Shown here piece by piece: positions 12,522 to 20,684 of a stretch of DNA of 24,918 bases. Location of the stretch: IMG/VR virus record IMGVR_UViG_3300042922_000218, positions 1 to 24,918 of that record. One strand, given 5' to 3'. This stretch comes from a virus. The notes under the pieces were generated by a model, which was not told the origin of the DNA, did no database searches, and saw nothing but the letters and a program-made list of their open reading frames with translations. The number at the start of each line of letters is the position of its first letter. Position 1 is the first letter of the stretch. A program made the translations under genes and the position numbers.

Positions 12522-12797
12522 TTATTTCTTCGGTTCTTTATACTCTAGGGCCTGTTCACTGTCAGCAAGCCCTTTAGTCGTCGGGTCATTGACAGCATGC
12601 CAAACGCTTACGACAACAAGTCCAAGTACATAAGGATTTTGGACCGCAGCGACAAAGGTCTTGCCCAGGATCAACCATGATGTCAGGTCTTTCAATTCGA
12701 TGCCGGCATAAGCAAGAATCGGAAACAGCACTGACAGTGCGAGTTGCGCAATAAAGACAGGATTCTGAAATCTTACCAACCAATTAATCTTAGCCAT
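12522..12797 (-). CDS. Holin, phiLC3 family (Phage_holin_1)
   Basis: A 91-aa holin that would form holes in the cytoplasmic membrane at the end of the lytic cycle so that the endolysin can reach the wall. The hallmark layout is present: INWLVRFQNPVFIAQLAL at the start, a first membrane segment at about residues 14-31, a second at about 51-67 (VLGLVVVSVWHAV), and the family signature DPTTKGLADSEQAL near the C-terminus, followed by a charged tail ending EPKK. The gene starts at ATG 12797, next to the endolysin stop, with AAGGTGATG inside that gene. It is the last gene of the late operon. It follows the endolysin rather than preceding it, the reverse of the common order. Confidence 0.92.
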   Translation of the reverse strand: MAKINWLVRFQNPVFIAQLALSVLFPILAYAGIELKDLTSWLILGKTFVAAVQNPYVLGLVVVSVWHAVNDPTTKGLADSEQALEYKEPKK

Positions 12798-12798
12798 A

Positions 12799-13494
12799 TT
12801 AGAACATCACCTTCCAAGTTTTTTCACCGATAATTCCATCTGCTGACAGCCCGTGGCGCTTCTGATAAGCTTGTACTGCTTTTTTCGTCGCCGGGCCAAA
12901 GATACCATCTGCCGTCACACCGACGGCATTTTGGACGCGCTGCGCATCCTTGCCTTTGCTTCCCTGCTTAATCAAATGCCCTGGATACTTCACGATTGAC
13001 TTATCGGACGTAGCTTTTTTATTTTTCGGCGCAGGCTTAACAGACTTCTTAACGGCAGTAGGAGCTTTTTCTCCACCGACTGCATCGTACAACTCAAAAT
13101 GCGGATTGTCTTTGAATGAACGCCAGTCACCGCCCCACTTGAAGCCCTCTGCCTTCATAGCCGCGACAACTTTGCTAAATGGGCCGCCTGTCTGCCATGA
13201 AACTGTTTTGCCGTCTGCCGAGTACAAGCACAGATCAACCGCAACACCGTAGTTGTGGTTACTCTGTCCGCCTTTGGCATTAGTGACAATCTTGCCTGAC
13301 TTGCTTCGGCCAATCGCATACAGTGCGTCCTGATCAGCCTTGGAGCGATACCCTTGGGCAACGCAGATGTAGATGCCCTCCTTTGCCAACTTTTTGATTA
13401 CCGACCGTGTCTTGTCAGCAACCGTGTGAAGCATGCCAGGGTCGTCCAATTTGCGGTTTGCCTTGCTGATTAACCAATCGACTGATAATGTCAT
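12799..13494 (-). CDS. Endolysin: M15 peptidase (L-Ala-D-Glu type) with peptidoglycan-binding domain
   Basis: A 231-aa lytic enzyme. The N-terminal M15/VanY-like zinc peptidase (about 1-138) has the SxHxxGxAxD motif as SNHNYGVAVD with His80 and Asp87, and the third ligand His132 in PHFELY. Its closest known relatives in pattern are the CwlK and Ply500-type L-alanoyl-D-glutamate peptidases, which cut the stem peptide. A Lys/Ala/Pro-rich linker (about 140-168) leads to a C-terminal PG_binding_1 domain (about 170-231; QRVQNAVGVTADGIFG, then GLSADGIIGEKTW). No signal peptide is present, so export depends on the holin. The start at ATG 13494 follows GGAGGGATTCAC. Active-site residues are all intact. 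The substrate cut is inferred from family, not proved. Confidence 0.92.
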   Translation of the reverse strand: MTLSVDWLISKANRKLDDPGMLHTVADKTRSVIKKLAKEGIYICVAQGYRSKADQDALYAIGRSKSGKIVTNAKGGQSNHNYGVAVDLCLYSADGKTVSWQTGGPFSKVVAAMKAEGFKWGGDWRSFKDNPHFELYDAVGGEKAPTAVKKSVKPAPKNKKATSDKSIVKYPGHLIKQGSKGKDAQRVQNAVGVTADGIFGPATKKAVQAYQKRHGLSADGIIGEKTWKVMF

Positions 13495-13515
13495 GTGAAT
13501 CCCTCCAATTAAAAT

Positions 13516-13534
13516 AGACGCCCTATGAGCGTCT
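13516..13534 (-). terminator. Weak stem-loop between the XhlA-like gene and the endolysin
   Basis: AGACGC/GCGTCT with a seven-base loop and ATTTTAA behind it on the minus strand. The stem begins in the stop codon of the upstream gene. It may act as a partial terminator or processing site inside the late operon. Confidence 0.45.
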
Positions 13535-13863
13535 TAATGAAATAAGCTAATTAATACAGTTACAATCAATCCGACAACTGATAGCAGTACACCAATAAGC
13601 CACCGTCGCGTGCTGACTCGATCCGCTTGCACCTTATCCTCGCGTCTTGCTTGATTCTCCTTATGCTGTTCAAGATCAGCCTTAACCTCTTGTAAATCAT
13701 GTCGCGCTTCAATCGCGATTGCTTCTGCTTTGCGTGACCGATTATCCGCCGCTTCAATCTTGGTAAGCGACGAGTTAAATCCTTTAACTTCCCCCCGCAA
13801 TTCTGCGATCTCACGCTGTATATCCATTAACAGCGTGAGTACCCTGTCGTCCTTTACCTCCAC
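13534..13863 (-). CDS. xhlA: XhlA-like membrane-associated lysis protein
   Basis: A 109-aa protein of the haemolysin XhlA type. The N-terminal 80 residues form a charged coiled coil (LLMDIQREIAELRGEVKGF, EARHDLQEVKADLEQHKENQ), and the C-terminus is a single membrane helix at about residues 88-107 (WLIGVLLSVVGLIVTVLISL). This arrangement is that of XhlA of the Bacillus PBSX lysis cassette, where it works with the holin. The start is GTG 13863, with GGTGATGTAGG upstream. It sits directly before the endolysin, consistent with a lysis role. The family match is by layout rather than by a long sequence match. A spanin-like or membrane-anchoring role would be alternatives. Confidence 0.8.
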   Translation of the reverse strand: MEVKDDRVLTLLMDIQREIAELRGEVKGFNSSLTKIEAADNRSRKAEAIAIEARHDLQEVKADLEQHKENQARREDKVQADRVSTRRWLIGVLLSVVGLIVTVLISLFH

Positions 13864-13880
13864 CCTACATCACCGCCCTA

Positions 13881-14102
13881 TTATGCTTGTCCGCCTGCCA
13901 GTGTTTCTACCGCTGGTGCAATCAGCGCATTAATCTGCTCCACGTTGCCACCTGCAGCTGTAAACTGTTCCATCGTGATTTTGACGCTGCCGCTTAGAAA
14001 CTCACCGGTGCTGTCATTACGACCGTTAAATTGGAGCAGAAAACCTGTGATGTTGCGTTGTGCGTCGTATTGCGCGTTTAGTCCTGTAAATTGATAGTTC
14101 AT
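13881..14102 (-). CDS. Hypothetical late protein, 73 aa
   Basis: The start at ATG 14102 is preferred over 14132 because AAAGGAGGAATCACTC precedes it; the ATG also overlaps the TGA of the 44-aa gene (ATGA). The protein has a beta-rich first half (QFTGLNAQYDAQRNITGFLL) and a C-terminal helix with EQFTAAGGNVEQINALIAP. It is small, uncharged in the middle and has no membrane segment. Such proteins occur between baseplate and lysis genes in phages of lactic acid bacteria, but I do not know a function. Confidence 0.7.
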   Translation of the reverse strand: MNYQFTGLNAQYDAQRNITGFLLQFNGRNDSTGEFLSGSVKITMEQFTAAGGNVEQINALIAPAVETLAGGQA

Positions 14103-14233
14103 GAGTGATTCCTCCTTTGAGTTAGAAAACATATTAAAAATATCACCGCAATAACGATGATCCAGACATACCAGTATTTGATTAACAACTCTCGATCCGT
14201 CATGTGAATGTAGTCGTGCAAAAATTCAATCAT
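14099..14233 (-). CDS. Small membrane protein, 44 aa
   Basis: A gene too short for normal searches. It starts at ATG 14233 after GAGGTGG and ends with TGA 14099, overlapping the next start (ATGA). The product is IEFLHDYIHMTDRELLIKY followed by a hydrophobic helix at about residues 20-38 (WYVWIIVIAVIFLICFLT), then a basic QRRNHS tail. It is a single-pass membrane peptide with its short basic end likely in the cytoplasm. Several phages have such short peptides next to the lysis genes. A role in lysis or as a holin partner is possible but unsupported. Confidence 0.6.
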   Translation of the reverse strand: MIEFLHDYIHMTDRELLIKYWYVWIIVIAVIFLICFLTQRRNHS

Positions 14234-14263
14234 AGGCACCACCTCTCAAAAGCAAAATAAAAA

Positions 14264-14277
14264 CGCCTTACTTGGCG
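14264..14277 (-). terminator. Stem-loop overlapping a stop codon
   Basis: CGCC-AAGTAA-GGCG on the minus strand, with TTTTTATTTT behind it. The loop contains the TAA of the 105-aa gene. The stem is only four G-C pairs, so termination would be partial. Confidence 0.4.
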
Positions 14278-14585
14278 CCTGCTACTGGAATCCATTTTCC
14301 GTTTTTAAAGCATTTAAAATAAACTTTTGGAAAAGGCTCTTTATTATCAGTCTGATACCATAAATCATTTTCTCTTGGATTTTCAGGCTCATATCCCGAA
14401 TCGACATCCGAATAATAAACATTGCTTTTAGGATTGGAGTTAATTGTTTGCGCTGTGTCTAATTCTTCTCTCACAATCTCACGAATTCGCTTTTCAAATG
14501 CCTCGCCAAGTAGTGTAAAATTCGGATCTTTTACACCCTTAACACTAATTGCATCGGCAGAGATATTTTCTAAATTCTTACTCAT
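14268..14585 (-). CDS. Hypothetical late protein with a DLWY-type module, 105 aa
   Basis: The ATG at 14585 overlaps the DUF1617 stop (ATGA). The N-terminal half is helical (AFEKRIREIVREELDTAQ). The C-terminal part has PRENDLWYQTDN and then YFKCFKNGKWIPV. That 'xDLWY ... aromatic ... xNGxW' order also appears twice in the large Tal protein (SGDLWYKIVNGQYTEMW and NQDIWFRDNADGTVTIF). This suggests a shared small fold, perhaps a carbohydrate-contact or assembly module of the tail tip. It is likely a minor tail accessory because it lies between DUF1617 and the lysis genes. There is no named family. Confidence 0.68.
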   Translation of the reverse strand: MSKNLENISADAISVKGVKDPNFTLLGEAFEKRIREIVREELDTAQTINSNPKSNVYYSDVDSGYEPENPRENDLWYQTDNKEPFPKVYFKCFKNGKWIPVAGAK

Positions 14586-15028
14586 TTCTTCTTACCCTCT
14601 TTCTTCGCTTCGTCAGCCGTTTCAAACTGATCCAGCAGGTAATCATACGCATCTGCATCTTGATTACTCAATTCCTTATCCAAGCTATCAAGCACCTTGT
14701 GCACCGTCTGCATGGCTGTTTCTTTTTCTGCACCTGCAATCACAACCTTCTCCTTATAAAGCTCGTTCTTCACTTTTTCGAAATGACTAAGATCTTTCAC
14801 ATCTAGTGTTTTGACCCCGTTTTTAATAAATGTTTTCGGTTCTCCTTTTTCGTCTAGATTGCATTCCTCCTTTCGCAGCTGTTTTTCATCCTCAATGAAC
14901 TCGTTAAATTTTTCTTGCAACATTCGTACAAACTTACTGCGGTGCCGTGATTGCTTTCCTTTAAGTGATAGTCCATAAAGTAGATTAATAGCCGGTGCCA
15001 ATTTCTGATTTTCGATTTTGATTTCCAT
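14582..15028 (-). CDS. DUF1617-family tail-associated protein
   Basis: A 148-aa protein starting at ATG 15028, sharing one base with the Tal stop (TAATG). It is mainly helical: LAPAINLLYGLSLKGKQSRH as the conserved N-terminal part, then two long charged helices (VRMLQEKFNEFIEDEKQLRK and MQTVHKVLDSLDKELSNQ), and an acidic and Lys-rich end. This matches the DUF1617 proteins placed right after the tail fibre/Tal gene in Lactobacillus and Listeria phages. The function is not established. Location and coupling imply a part in tail assembly. Confidence 0.82.
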   Translation of the reverse strand: MEIKIENQKLAPAINLLYGLSLKGKQSRHRSKFVRMLQEKFNEFIEDEKQLRKEECNLDEKGEPKTFIKNGVKTLDVKDLSHFEKVKNELYKEKVVIAGAEKETAMQTVHKVLDSLDKELSNQDADAYDYLLDQFETADEAKKEGKKK

Positions 15029-18000
15029 TATGCTGCCTCCATTAATGATGCAATTTTTGATTCGGCTACAGAGAGCCGCGATTCTAAATCTGCGATTTTC
15101 AGAATGTCTTGTTGATGAAGTGTAGTGAGTTCTTGGATCGCCTTGAGCCCAATAAAAGTCGAGCTGTAAAGATTTACTCCCTGATCAGCGAAGTCTTTAA
15201 AATCATCAGGAAGTTGATAACCGTCGCCGATAATACCACCGTAAATATATTTTGCACGACCGCTAGCTACTTCTGATTTATATTTGAATTTGTATATATC
15301 CAGATTATTTACTAAGGCTAGCCCTATTGAATCGTCAAGTGTAGTTATTTCAGTTTTCAATTCTTCACGTGAGTTGTTGTTAAATGCTTGGGAATATACG
15401 GCATATCCAGTTATGTCAGTATTACCCCCACCCTCTCCATGGACATTAATTCGGTTCGGAATTATGTCAACATATTCATTTGTTGGGGAATATGAAACAT
15501 TTATTCCGCCATTTCGTATCCACGCATGGGTATCGTTTCCCCATTGTTGATGAAAACCATTACCATCTAACCATGTTTGGAATCCGTTGGCATTTTGATA
15601 AAAATTAGAACCGTTTATTTGTGAACCATTGATTGTAGTACCATTAATCGTTACACCTTGGATAGTACCATCAACGAATAGATTTCCTGTTATCCTTCTT
15701 TGTATTCTAATGTTCTGTATTAAATAGCTTGTAGAGCCACCATCGCTCGCTTGGTCAATTTGCCAATACGGATTTCCAAGTCTAGTGTTTCCATCATTGA
15801 CCCTATGATTCCAAGTTACTGTCGTCCATTGTTGATACGGAATTCCAGAAACAGGGTCATTCATATGCCAAGGACTATCAATGTTTGATTGATCACCTCT
15901 AAGTTCCCAAAAACCTCCACGTAGCGGCAAATCACCCATTTGACGATAAACATCTGCCGTGATGGTGAATTGATCGCCTTCGACCATAGGTATTTGAATT
16001 CCCCACGCCCTATGATCTCTCCCTGCAAATCTAATAGCACGATCATTATGTGGTTCGCCTTGAATATTAGGAAGACCATAACTACCGAGTTCGTATAACA
16101 AATAAGGATTAGGGAATAGGTTGGTAAAATCACCAATTGCTATTTGTTTAGCAGTAATACTGTTTGCCGCGATTCTATCGGAATTAATGGTGCCACTAGT
16201 TATACTTTCTCCATTAATATTTGATCCTGATATATTTACTCCATCAATGTTAAGTCCATGAATATGAACTCCAGAAATATCGCCCGCTGTCACATTACCA
16301 AGATTTGCGCTGATTGCCGCTAGATTGGTGACATTAAGCTTATCTGATGTAATAGTACCTGCGGCAATCCGTGCGGCGGCTAGCGTACCAGTCGTAATCT
16401 TTCCCGCATCAAGTGCCGCTATCATGGCGGATTGGATCACCGCATTGTCGATAGTTGTTTGACCAGTGATGTGGACTTTTTGACCAGCAATCAGGATAGA
16501 TTCAGTGCTAACGTTGATCTGATTGACGACGTCATTTTTTGATACACGCAGGTTGATGTCATTGCTGAGCTGACTGATCTTACTGTTGTAGGTCGTCGTG
16601 TCAACCTTGGCATTGATTGACGTTTGCAAACTACTTGATGTCGCCGTGAGACTCGTTTGAGTCGCGTAAGTTGATGCCGCAGTACTTGAATTAAGTTTTG
16701 CCGATAATGTTGTCGTGGTCTGACTGACGTAGGTGTTGTAAGTTGACTGATCGACCTTTTGCGATACTTGCGTGCTAATACCGTCAATTGTTTGGGTTAA
16801 CTGACTGAATTGCACTTGCGTTGCTAAGTCTTCAGGTGCTGGACTCCAATTGGTGTCTTTGTCACTCTGCTCAAGTTTTATATCAGTGGCATAAACATCG
16901 AACGGGCTGTTCGTGTTTCCGATCATAAAATTAAAAGCGTCTATTGTACTTGTTGTCGCCACGAATGTGAAAACAAATTTCGTCACGGTAGTAGAAAGCG
17001 TGTAATTCTGCCACGATTGAGCAACTATTGTACTTCCATTCAAGTGATGGAATCCGGTTGTCATACTCGTACCGGACGTAACGGCATAAGCCAAAAATGA
17101 AACTGTATAAGACTTCCCTGGCATGATGCCATTAACTTTTTGATTAACACCACGAAAAGACGCAGTATCGTTTTGAGATAGATGGATATATTTTTTCCCG
17201 TTGATCGTAACTACCGATCGTGCACAAGTTCCCCAGCTACTCCATGCAGATAGGTCTCCAGTAGGAAAATTACTGCCTTTAACCATATTTGTTCCGCCGA
17301 TTTGCAAGTTATTCAGATTCGTCTGCACGGCTGAAATACTACTCGTCAAACTATTACTTGTCGCAGTCAGCGCCGTCTGTGTCGCATATTTTGCATCAGC
17401 ATCTTGAGATGTGATCCGTGCCGCAATCTGATTTGCCTGCGTGGTCAACGTGGCAGACATAGTTGATACTTGACCAGTCAGCGCATTGACTGTCGAACTG
17501 TCAGCTTTCTGCGTGATTGCTTGAGCGTTGGCAGTAATCTGCGCGCATTGACTACTGACCGTCTGATTGATCGTGTCCACATAATCTTTATTGGCTTTTA
17601 GTGCGACGTCCGATTGATTCTGGGTGATTAATGTCGCTTGGCTAGAGACCGTGCCGGCAAGTGTATTAAACGAGTCTTGGCTGACTTTTTGAGACAGCGT
17701 ACCGTTGATATTGTCAATCTGGAATTGGATATCTTCGGTTGACGGTTGCCACGACCCGACCTTGTTACCCTTAACAAGCATTGGATGCGCCACATAAAAA
17801 TGTCCGCCGTTTCTTGTCATGATGGCTAATGATACATATTTAGTATCCGCTCCTTGAATCTGATAACCTTCTTTAACTACCCTTTGCCATTCACCTATTT
17901 TTGATGTATCTGCCCAAAAAGTGTTTGAAAAGTGAGTGCGTCCGCCTGTTTCCGTTGCGTATTCTTCGAACACGATAGATACCGAACCATTGTTTGTTCC

Positions 18001-19986
18001 GATTGCATCCACGCGTGCCATCATAGATGCGCTAAACAGATCGCCCTGTTTACAATCAATCATGTGACGATTAGCCATCACATTTACATACGACACCCAT
18101 GACAGACTTGTATCTGCCGGAAGATTTATTTCTCCAACCGCATCGCCATCATAAGTTTCAGATGATAAAACCCACCGATTGGAAGAATTGTAATAGTATT
18201 TAGAATCAAAAGTCTGAGTGCCTTTTAACAAGTTTTTGCTCGATAAATCTAAGGCACTATACGCATCGATTGCACTCTGCGCATTATTAATTGCCGTCTG
18301 AGCGTTGTTCCACGCACTCGATGCCTGACTCGCCGCGCTACTTGCTGTGCTCTGTGCCGCCTGTGCCGCGCTGTTAGCAGAGTTCGCCGTGTTGATCGCT
18401 GTTGCCGCTTGACCTGATGCACTATTAGCAGTGTTAAGGGCATTAGATGCTTGCACACTCGCCGCATCGGCTGTGGCAACTGCAGCATCCGCCTGATCCT
18501 GCGCCTGCTTGACGCCGTCAAGCGTCGGATCCGACCATACTCCATCTTGGTAGACAAAAATTGTGACCGTGCCGTCCGCATTGTCCCGGAACCAAATATC
18601 TTGATTGTTTGCCGCGATTGGTTGGGCAGCTTGATGATATACCGTGTTCTTACCATTTGCCGCGGTGAGCGCGTCGATTGCTTTGTTTAGGGCATCATTG
18701 GCGTCAGCAGACAGGATTTTGTTCCATCCTATTCCGTTGTATCGCCACATCTCCGTATATTGACCATTAACGATCTTGTACCACAGGTCACCACTCGTCA
18801 GGTTTCCGATTGGTTCTGTTGCGGAAAAATAAGTCTTGTTCTTACCGTTCGCTTGAGTGAGGGCGTAACCAGAGATTTTGGCTGCTTGGTTCGCGGTTGC
18901 AGAAACATCAGCGATAGAAGATGTTAAGGTATCCCCCCACTCTGTACTTGCATCACCAAGCTCCATACTCGTCCATTTATTAACCAAGCTATTGAATACG
19001 CCGTCAATAACTTTTACCTTCGCATCAATGCCAAGCTTCTTAAATCGCACGGTTACCCAGTCGCAAAGGCTCACATGCTCAAGCGGTGCAACGTTCTTGT
19101 ATTCTTCCATCTGCCACAATTGGATAAAGTTAATCGTCAAGCTGACTTTAGGCTTACCAAAGTCATTTTGCGTCACGTATGATTGAGCCTTACTTCTTAG
19201 GCTTGTTTCATCCGTCACATCATCGCCCGATAGGTCAATTGGCAAGCAACGACCGTAAGCATAATTACCGACGTATGGGCTTTCAACGATCTTTTCTGAG
19301 AGCTCAATAACCTTATCGTTTCCCTCTGCATCTCGAATCGTGGCAAACGGATAAATGCTTGTATAGGTTTCATCAATTGCTTTTTCTTGAGCCGCATCGG
19401 TTAAATTTTTCCCGTACTCTATGATAATCCCCGTATCGGTGCCGCGGTTCTGTTCTTCACGAATGACGAAATTATCACGAGTCAGTTCGCCGCGCCAACG
19501 ATCAATCAGGCTGCCCTCGATACCAACTAAAGCCTGTGATGCCGGAACACGTGACAAGTCACTCGTTGCAACAGTTGGATCACTCGATATAAATGTAAAT
19601 TGGTGCGGATAAACCGTATTAGCCAAGATTGCTTGTCCGAATTGCTGAGCGGTTCCGCTCGTCACGGACGCATGGGTAATCGGATTTTTGGCAAGCTCGC
19701 CAGTAATGTGTTCCGCATAAAAGGTACACTGCCCATTTAACGGCTTACCACTTTTGTAAATGCGGAATAGCTGATCATCCATGTTGGCATTGTCGTTGGC
19801 TTTTGCCTTAATGATTCGATCTTCAACCAATTCAGTGTACAACGGAGCATCAACCGGGTACTCAAGAGTTAGCTCAAAGGCACCGTTTCGTGCTTCGTGG
19901 ACAAGGCAAGAAATCGCGTCCGCCAGTGCGCCAATACCCATGCTATTAAATTGAGTTTCGTTAGCATCAAACAGTACCGGCGTCAT
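15028..19986 (-). CDS. tal: Tal: tail-associated baseplate protein and probable receptor-binding protein
   Basis: A very large tail-tip protein (1652 aa). I start at ATG 19986, which overlaps the Dit stop (ATGA) and has GAGGTGG eight bases upstream; a GTG at 19998 would lie in that site. Parts: the Tal/prophage-endopeptidase baseplate domain (about 1-365); two DLWY modules (about 385-485); an Ala/Ser/Asn coiled coil (485-575); a carbohydrate-binding-like module (585-750); coil (755-895); a second such module (900-1055); coil; a hexapeptide-rich beta stretch (1180-1290); a third such module (1290-1435); another beta-repeat (1440-1470); and a C-terminal S74-like intramolecular chaperone (about 1539-1652; SREELKTEI, IGLKAIQEL, final coiled coil). 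It probably binds the host cell-wall polysaccharide. Whether the chaperone is cleaved off after Ser1539 cannot be told. Confidence 0.88.
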   Translation of the reverse strand: MTPVLFDANETQFNSMGIGALADAISCLVHEARNGAFELTLEYPVDAPLYTELVEDRIIKAKANDNANMDDQLFRIYKSGKPLNGQCTFYAEHITGELAKNPITHASVTSGTAQQFGQAILANTVYPHQFTFISSDPTVATSDLSRVPASQALVGIEGSLIDRWRGELTRDNFVIREEQNRGTDTGIIIEYGKNLTDAAQEKAIDETYTSIYPFATIRDAEGNDKVIELSEKIVESPYVGNYAYGRCLPIDLSGDDVTDETSLRSKAQSYVTQNDFGKPKVSLTINFIQLWQMEEYKNVAPLEHVSLCDWVTVRFKKLGIDAKVKVIDGVFNSLVNKWTSMELGDASTEWGDTLTSSIADVSATANQAAKISGYALTQANGKNKTYFSATEPIGNLTSGDLWYKIVNGQYTEMWRYNGIGWNKILSADANDALNKAIDALTAANGKNTVYHQAAQPIAANNQDIWFRDNADGTVTIFVYQDGVWSDPTLDGVKQAQDQADAAVATADAASVQASNALNTANSASGQAATAINTANSANSAAQAAQSTASSAASQASSAWNNAQTAINNAQSAIDAYSALDLSSKNLLKGTQTFDSKYYYNSSNRWVLSSETYDGDAVGEINLPADTSLSWVSYVNVMANRHMIDCKQGDLFSASMMARVDAIGTNNGSVSIVFEEYATETGGRTHFSNTFWADTSKIGEWQRVVKEGYQIQGADTKYVSLAIMTRNGGHFYVAHPMLVKGNKVGSWQPSTEDIQFQIDNINGTLSQKVSQDSFNTLAGTVSSQATLITQNQSDVALKANKDYVDTINQTVSSQCAQITANAQAITQKADSSTVNALTGQVSTMSATLTTQANQIAARITSQDADAKYATQTALTATSNSLTSSISAVQTNLNNLQIGGTNMVKGSNFPTGDLSAWSSWGTCARSVVTINGKKYIHLSQNDTASFRGVNQKVNGIMPGKSYTVSFLAYAVTSGTSMTTGFHHLNGSTIVAQSWQNYTLSTTVTKFVFTFVATTSTIDAFNFMIGNTNSPFDVYATDIKLEQSDKDTNWSPAPEDLATQVQFSQLTQTIDGISTQVSQKVDQSTYNTYVSQTTTTLSAKLNSSTAASTYATQTSLTATSSSLQTSINAKVDTTTYNSKISQLSNDINLRVSKNDVVNQINVSTESILIAGQKVHITGQTTIDNAVIQSAMIAALDAGKITTGTLAAARIAAGTITSDKLNVTNLAAISANLGNVTAGDISGVHIHGLNIDGVNISGSNINGESITSGTINSDRIAANSITAKQIAIGDFTNLFPNPYLLYELGSYGLPNIQGEPHNDRAIRFAGRDHRAWGIQIPMVEGDQFTITADVYRQMGDLPLRGGFWELRGDQSNIDSPWHMNDPVSGIPYQQWTTVTWNHRVNDGNTRLGNPYWQIDQASDGGSTSYLIQNIRIQRRITGNLFVDGTIQGVTINGTTINGSQINGSNFYQNANGFQTWLDGNGFHQQWGNDTHAWIRNGGINVSYSPTNEYVDIIPNRINVHGEGGGNTDITGYAVYSQAFNNNSREELKTEITTLDDSIGLALVNNLDIYKFKYKSEVASGRAKYIYGGIIGDGYQLPDDFKDFADQGVNLYSSTFIGLKAIQELTTLHQQDILKIADLESRLSVAESKIASLMEAA

Positions 19987-20681
19987 AGCGTCCACCACCT
20001 CGGCTTAATCTCTACTTTTGATACGGTTCCTTCCCAGCTAATCTGATTTTCGCCCACGTTTAAAACCGGCCAGAAGTCTGACCGGTAATGAGTGTTCTGT
20101 AAGACAAGCCCTTTGAAACAGCTTTTTAATTGACTATCAATCTCGATTGATTCACTTACCCCAGTAAGTACAATGGTTTGATCGTTAATGCGCAGATTGA
20201 TATCGCCACTACCCGTAATTTTAATATAGGGTAGTGACTCCTTGCTTTCCGGATTGGCAAGCATTCCTGCAGCAGTTAAGGGCTGTACTGCATCACCGTC
20301 TAAACGATAACGCTGTGGATTGCAGTTAAAAGTTGCCGTAAACTGCCCCAGCTCTCGCACAATCGGCTCAATATCAATTGCATTCGTACACAATGCAAGC
20401 CGGAAGTAATCGGATTCTAGGCTGTCAATCAATTTCTGCCTACCTACCATGTCTAGCCAGGAACGAATAGCTGTAATCGTGGCTATATCCCTTGTCCGTA
20501 GTCCTAATGAATAAGGATCGTCATAGTTCAGATAGCCGCCGTTATCCTGCGTTAAGTCACCTAATCCACCAGGTACATGGATTAACGTCCGATCGCGCTG
20601 TGCAGAGTGGCGAACATGGCCGGACTGCACAATTAGTCCAAAGTCGGTTGTCTTTTTTTCTCCAAATTGTAAGTATCGCAT
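19983..20681 (-). CDS. dit: Dit: distal tail protein (baseplate hub)
   Basis: A 232-aa protein of the siphophage distal-tail (Sipho_tail) family, forming the hexameric ring that joins tail tube and baseplate. Evidence: the length, position between tape measure and Tal, an N-terminal half with DFGLIVQSGHVRHSAQRDR (tube-binding region), the FTATFNCNPQRYRLDGD strand that closes the first domain, and a C-terminal galectin-like part with LPYIKITGSGDINLRIN. It starts at ATG 20681 after AAGGGGTGGTGATAC. The length is near the short end of the family, so there is no inserted carbohydrate-binding module; receptor binding is probably left to Tal. Confidence 0.9.
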   Translation of the reverse strand: MRYLQFGEKKTTDFGLIVQSGHVRHSAQRDRTLIHVPGGLGDLTQDNGGYLNYDDPYSLGLRTRDIATITAIRSWLDMVGRQKLIDSLESDYFRLALCTNAIDIEPIVRELGQFTATFNCNPQRYRLDGDAVQPLTAAGMLANPESKESLPYIKITGSGDINLRINDQTIVLTGVSESIEIDSQLKSCFKGLVLQNTHYRSDFWPVLNVGENQISWEGTVSKVEIKPRWWTL

Positions 20682-20684
20682 GTA

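Noticed and set aside
12430-12633. Plus-strand frame starting at 12430
   Set aside because: It runs through two terminators and is antisense to the holin.
18251-18500. Repetitive Ala/Ser/Asn coding in tal as a possible CRISPR-like or variable-repeat array
   Set aside because: The repeats are protein-level coiled-coil heptads with no conserved DNA repeat or spacer pattern, and no reverse transcriptase is present for a diversity-generating element.
15284-19612. Several open frames of 60-135 codons on both strands inside tal
   Set aside because: No ribosome sites and low-complexity composition; explained by the repetitive Ala/Ser/Thr coding of Tal.
19987-19998. GTG start four codons earlier for tal
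   Set aside because: It would lie in the GAGGTGG ribosome site, whereas ATG 19986 forms a standard ATGA overlap with dit.
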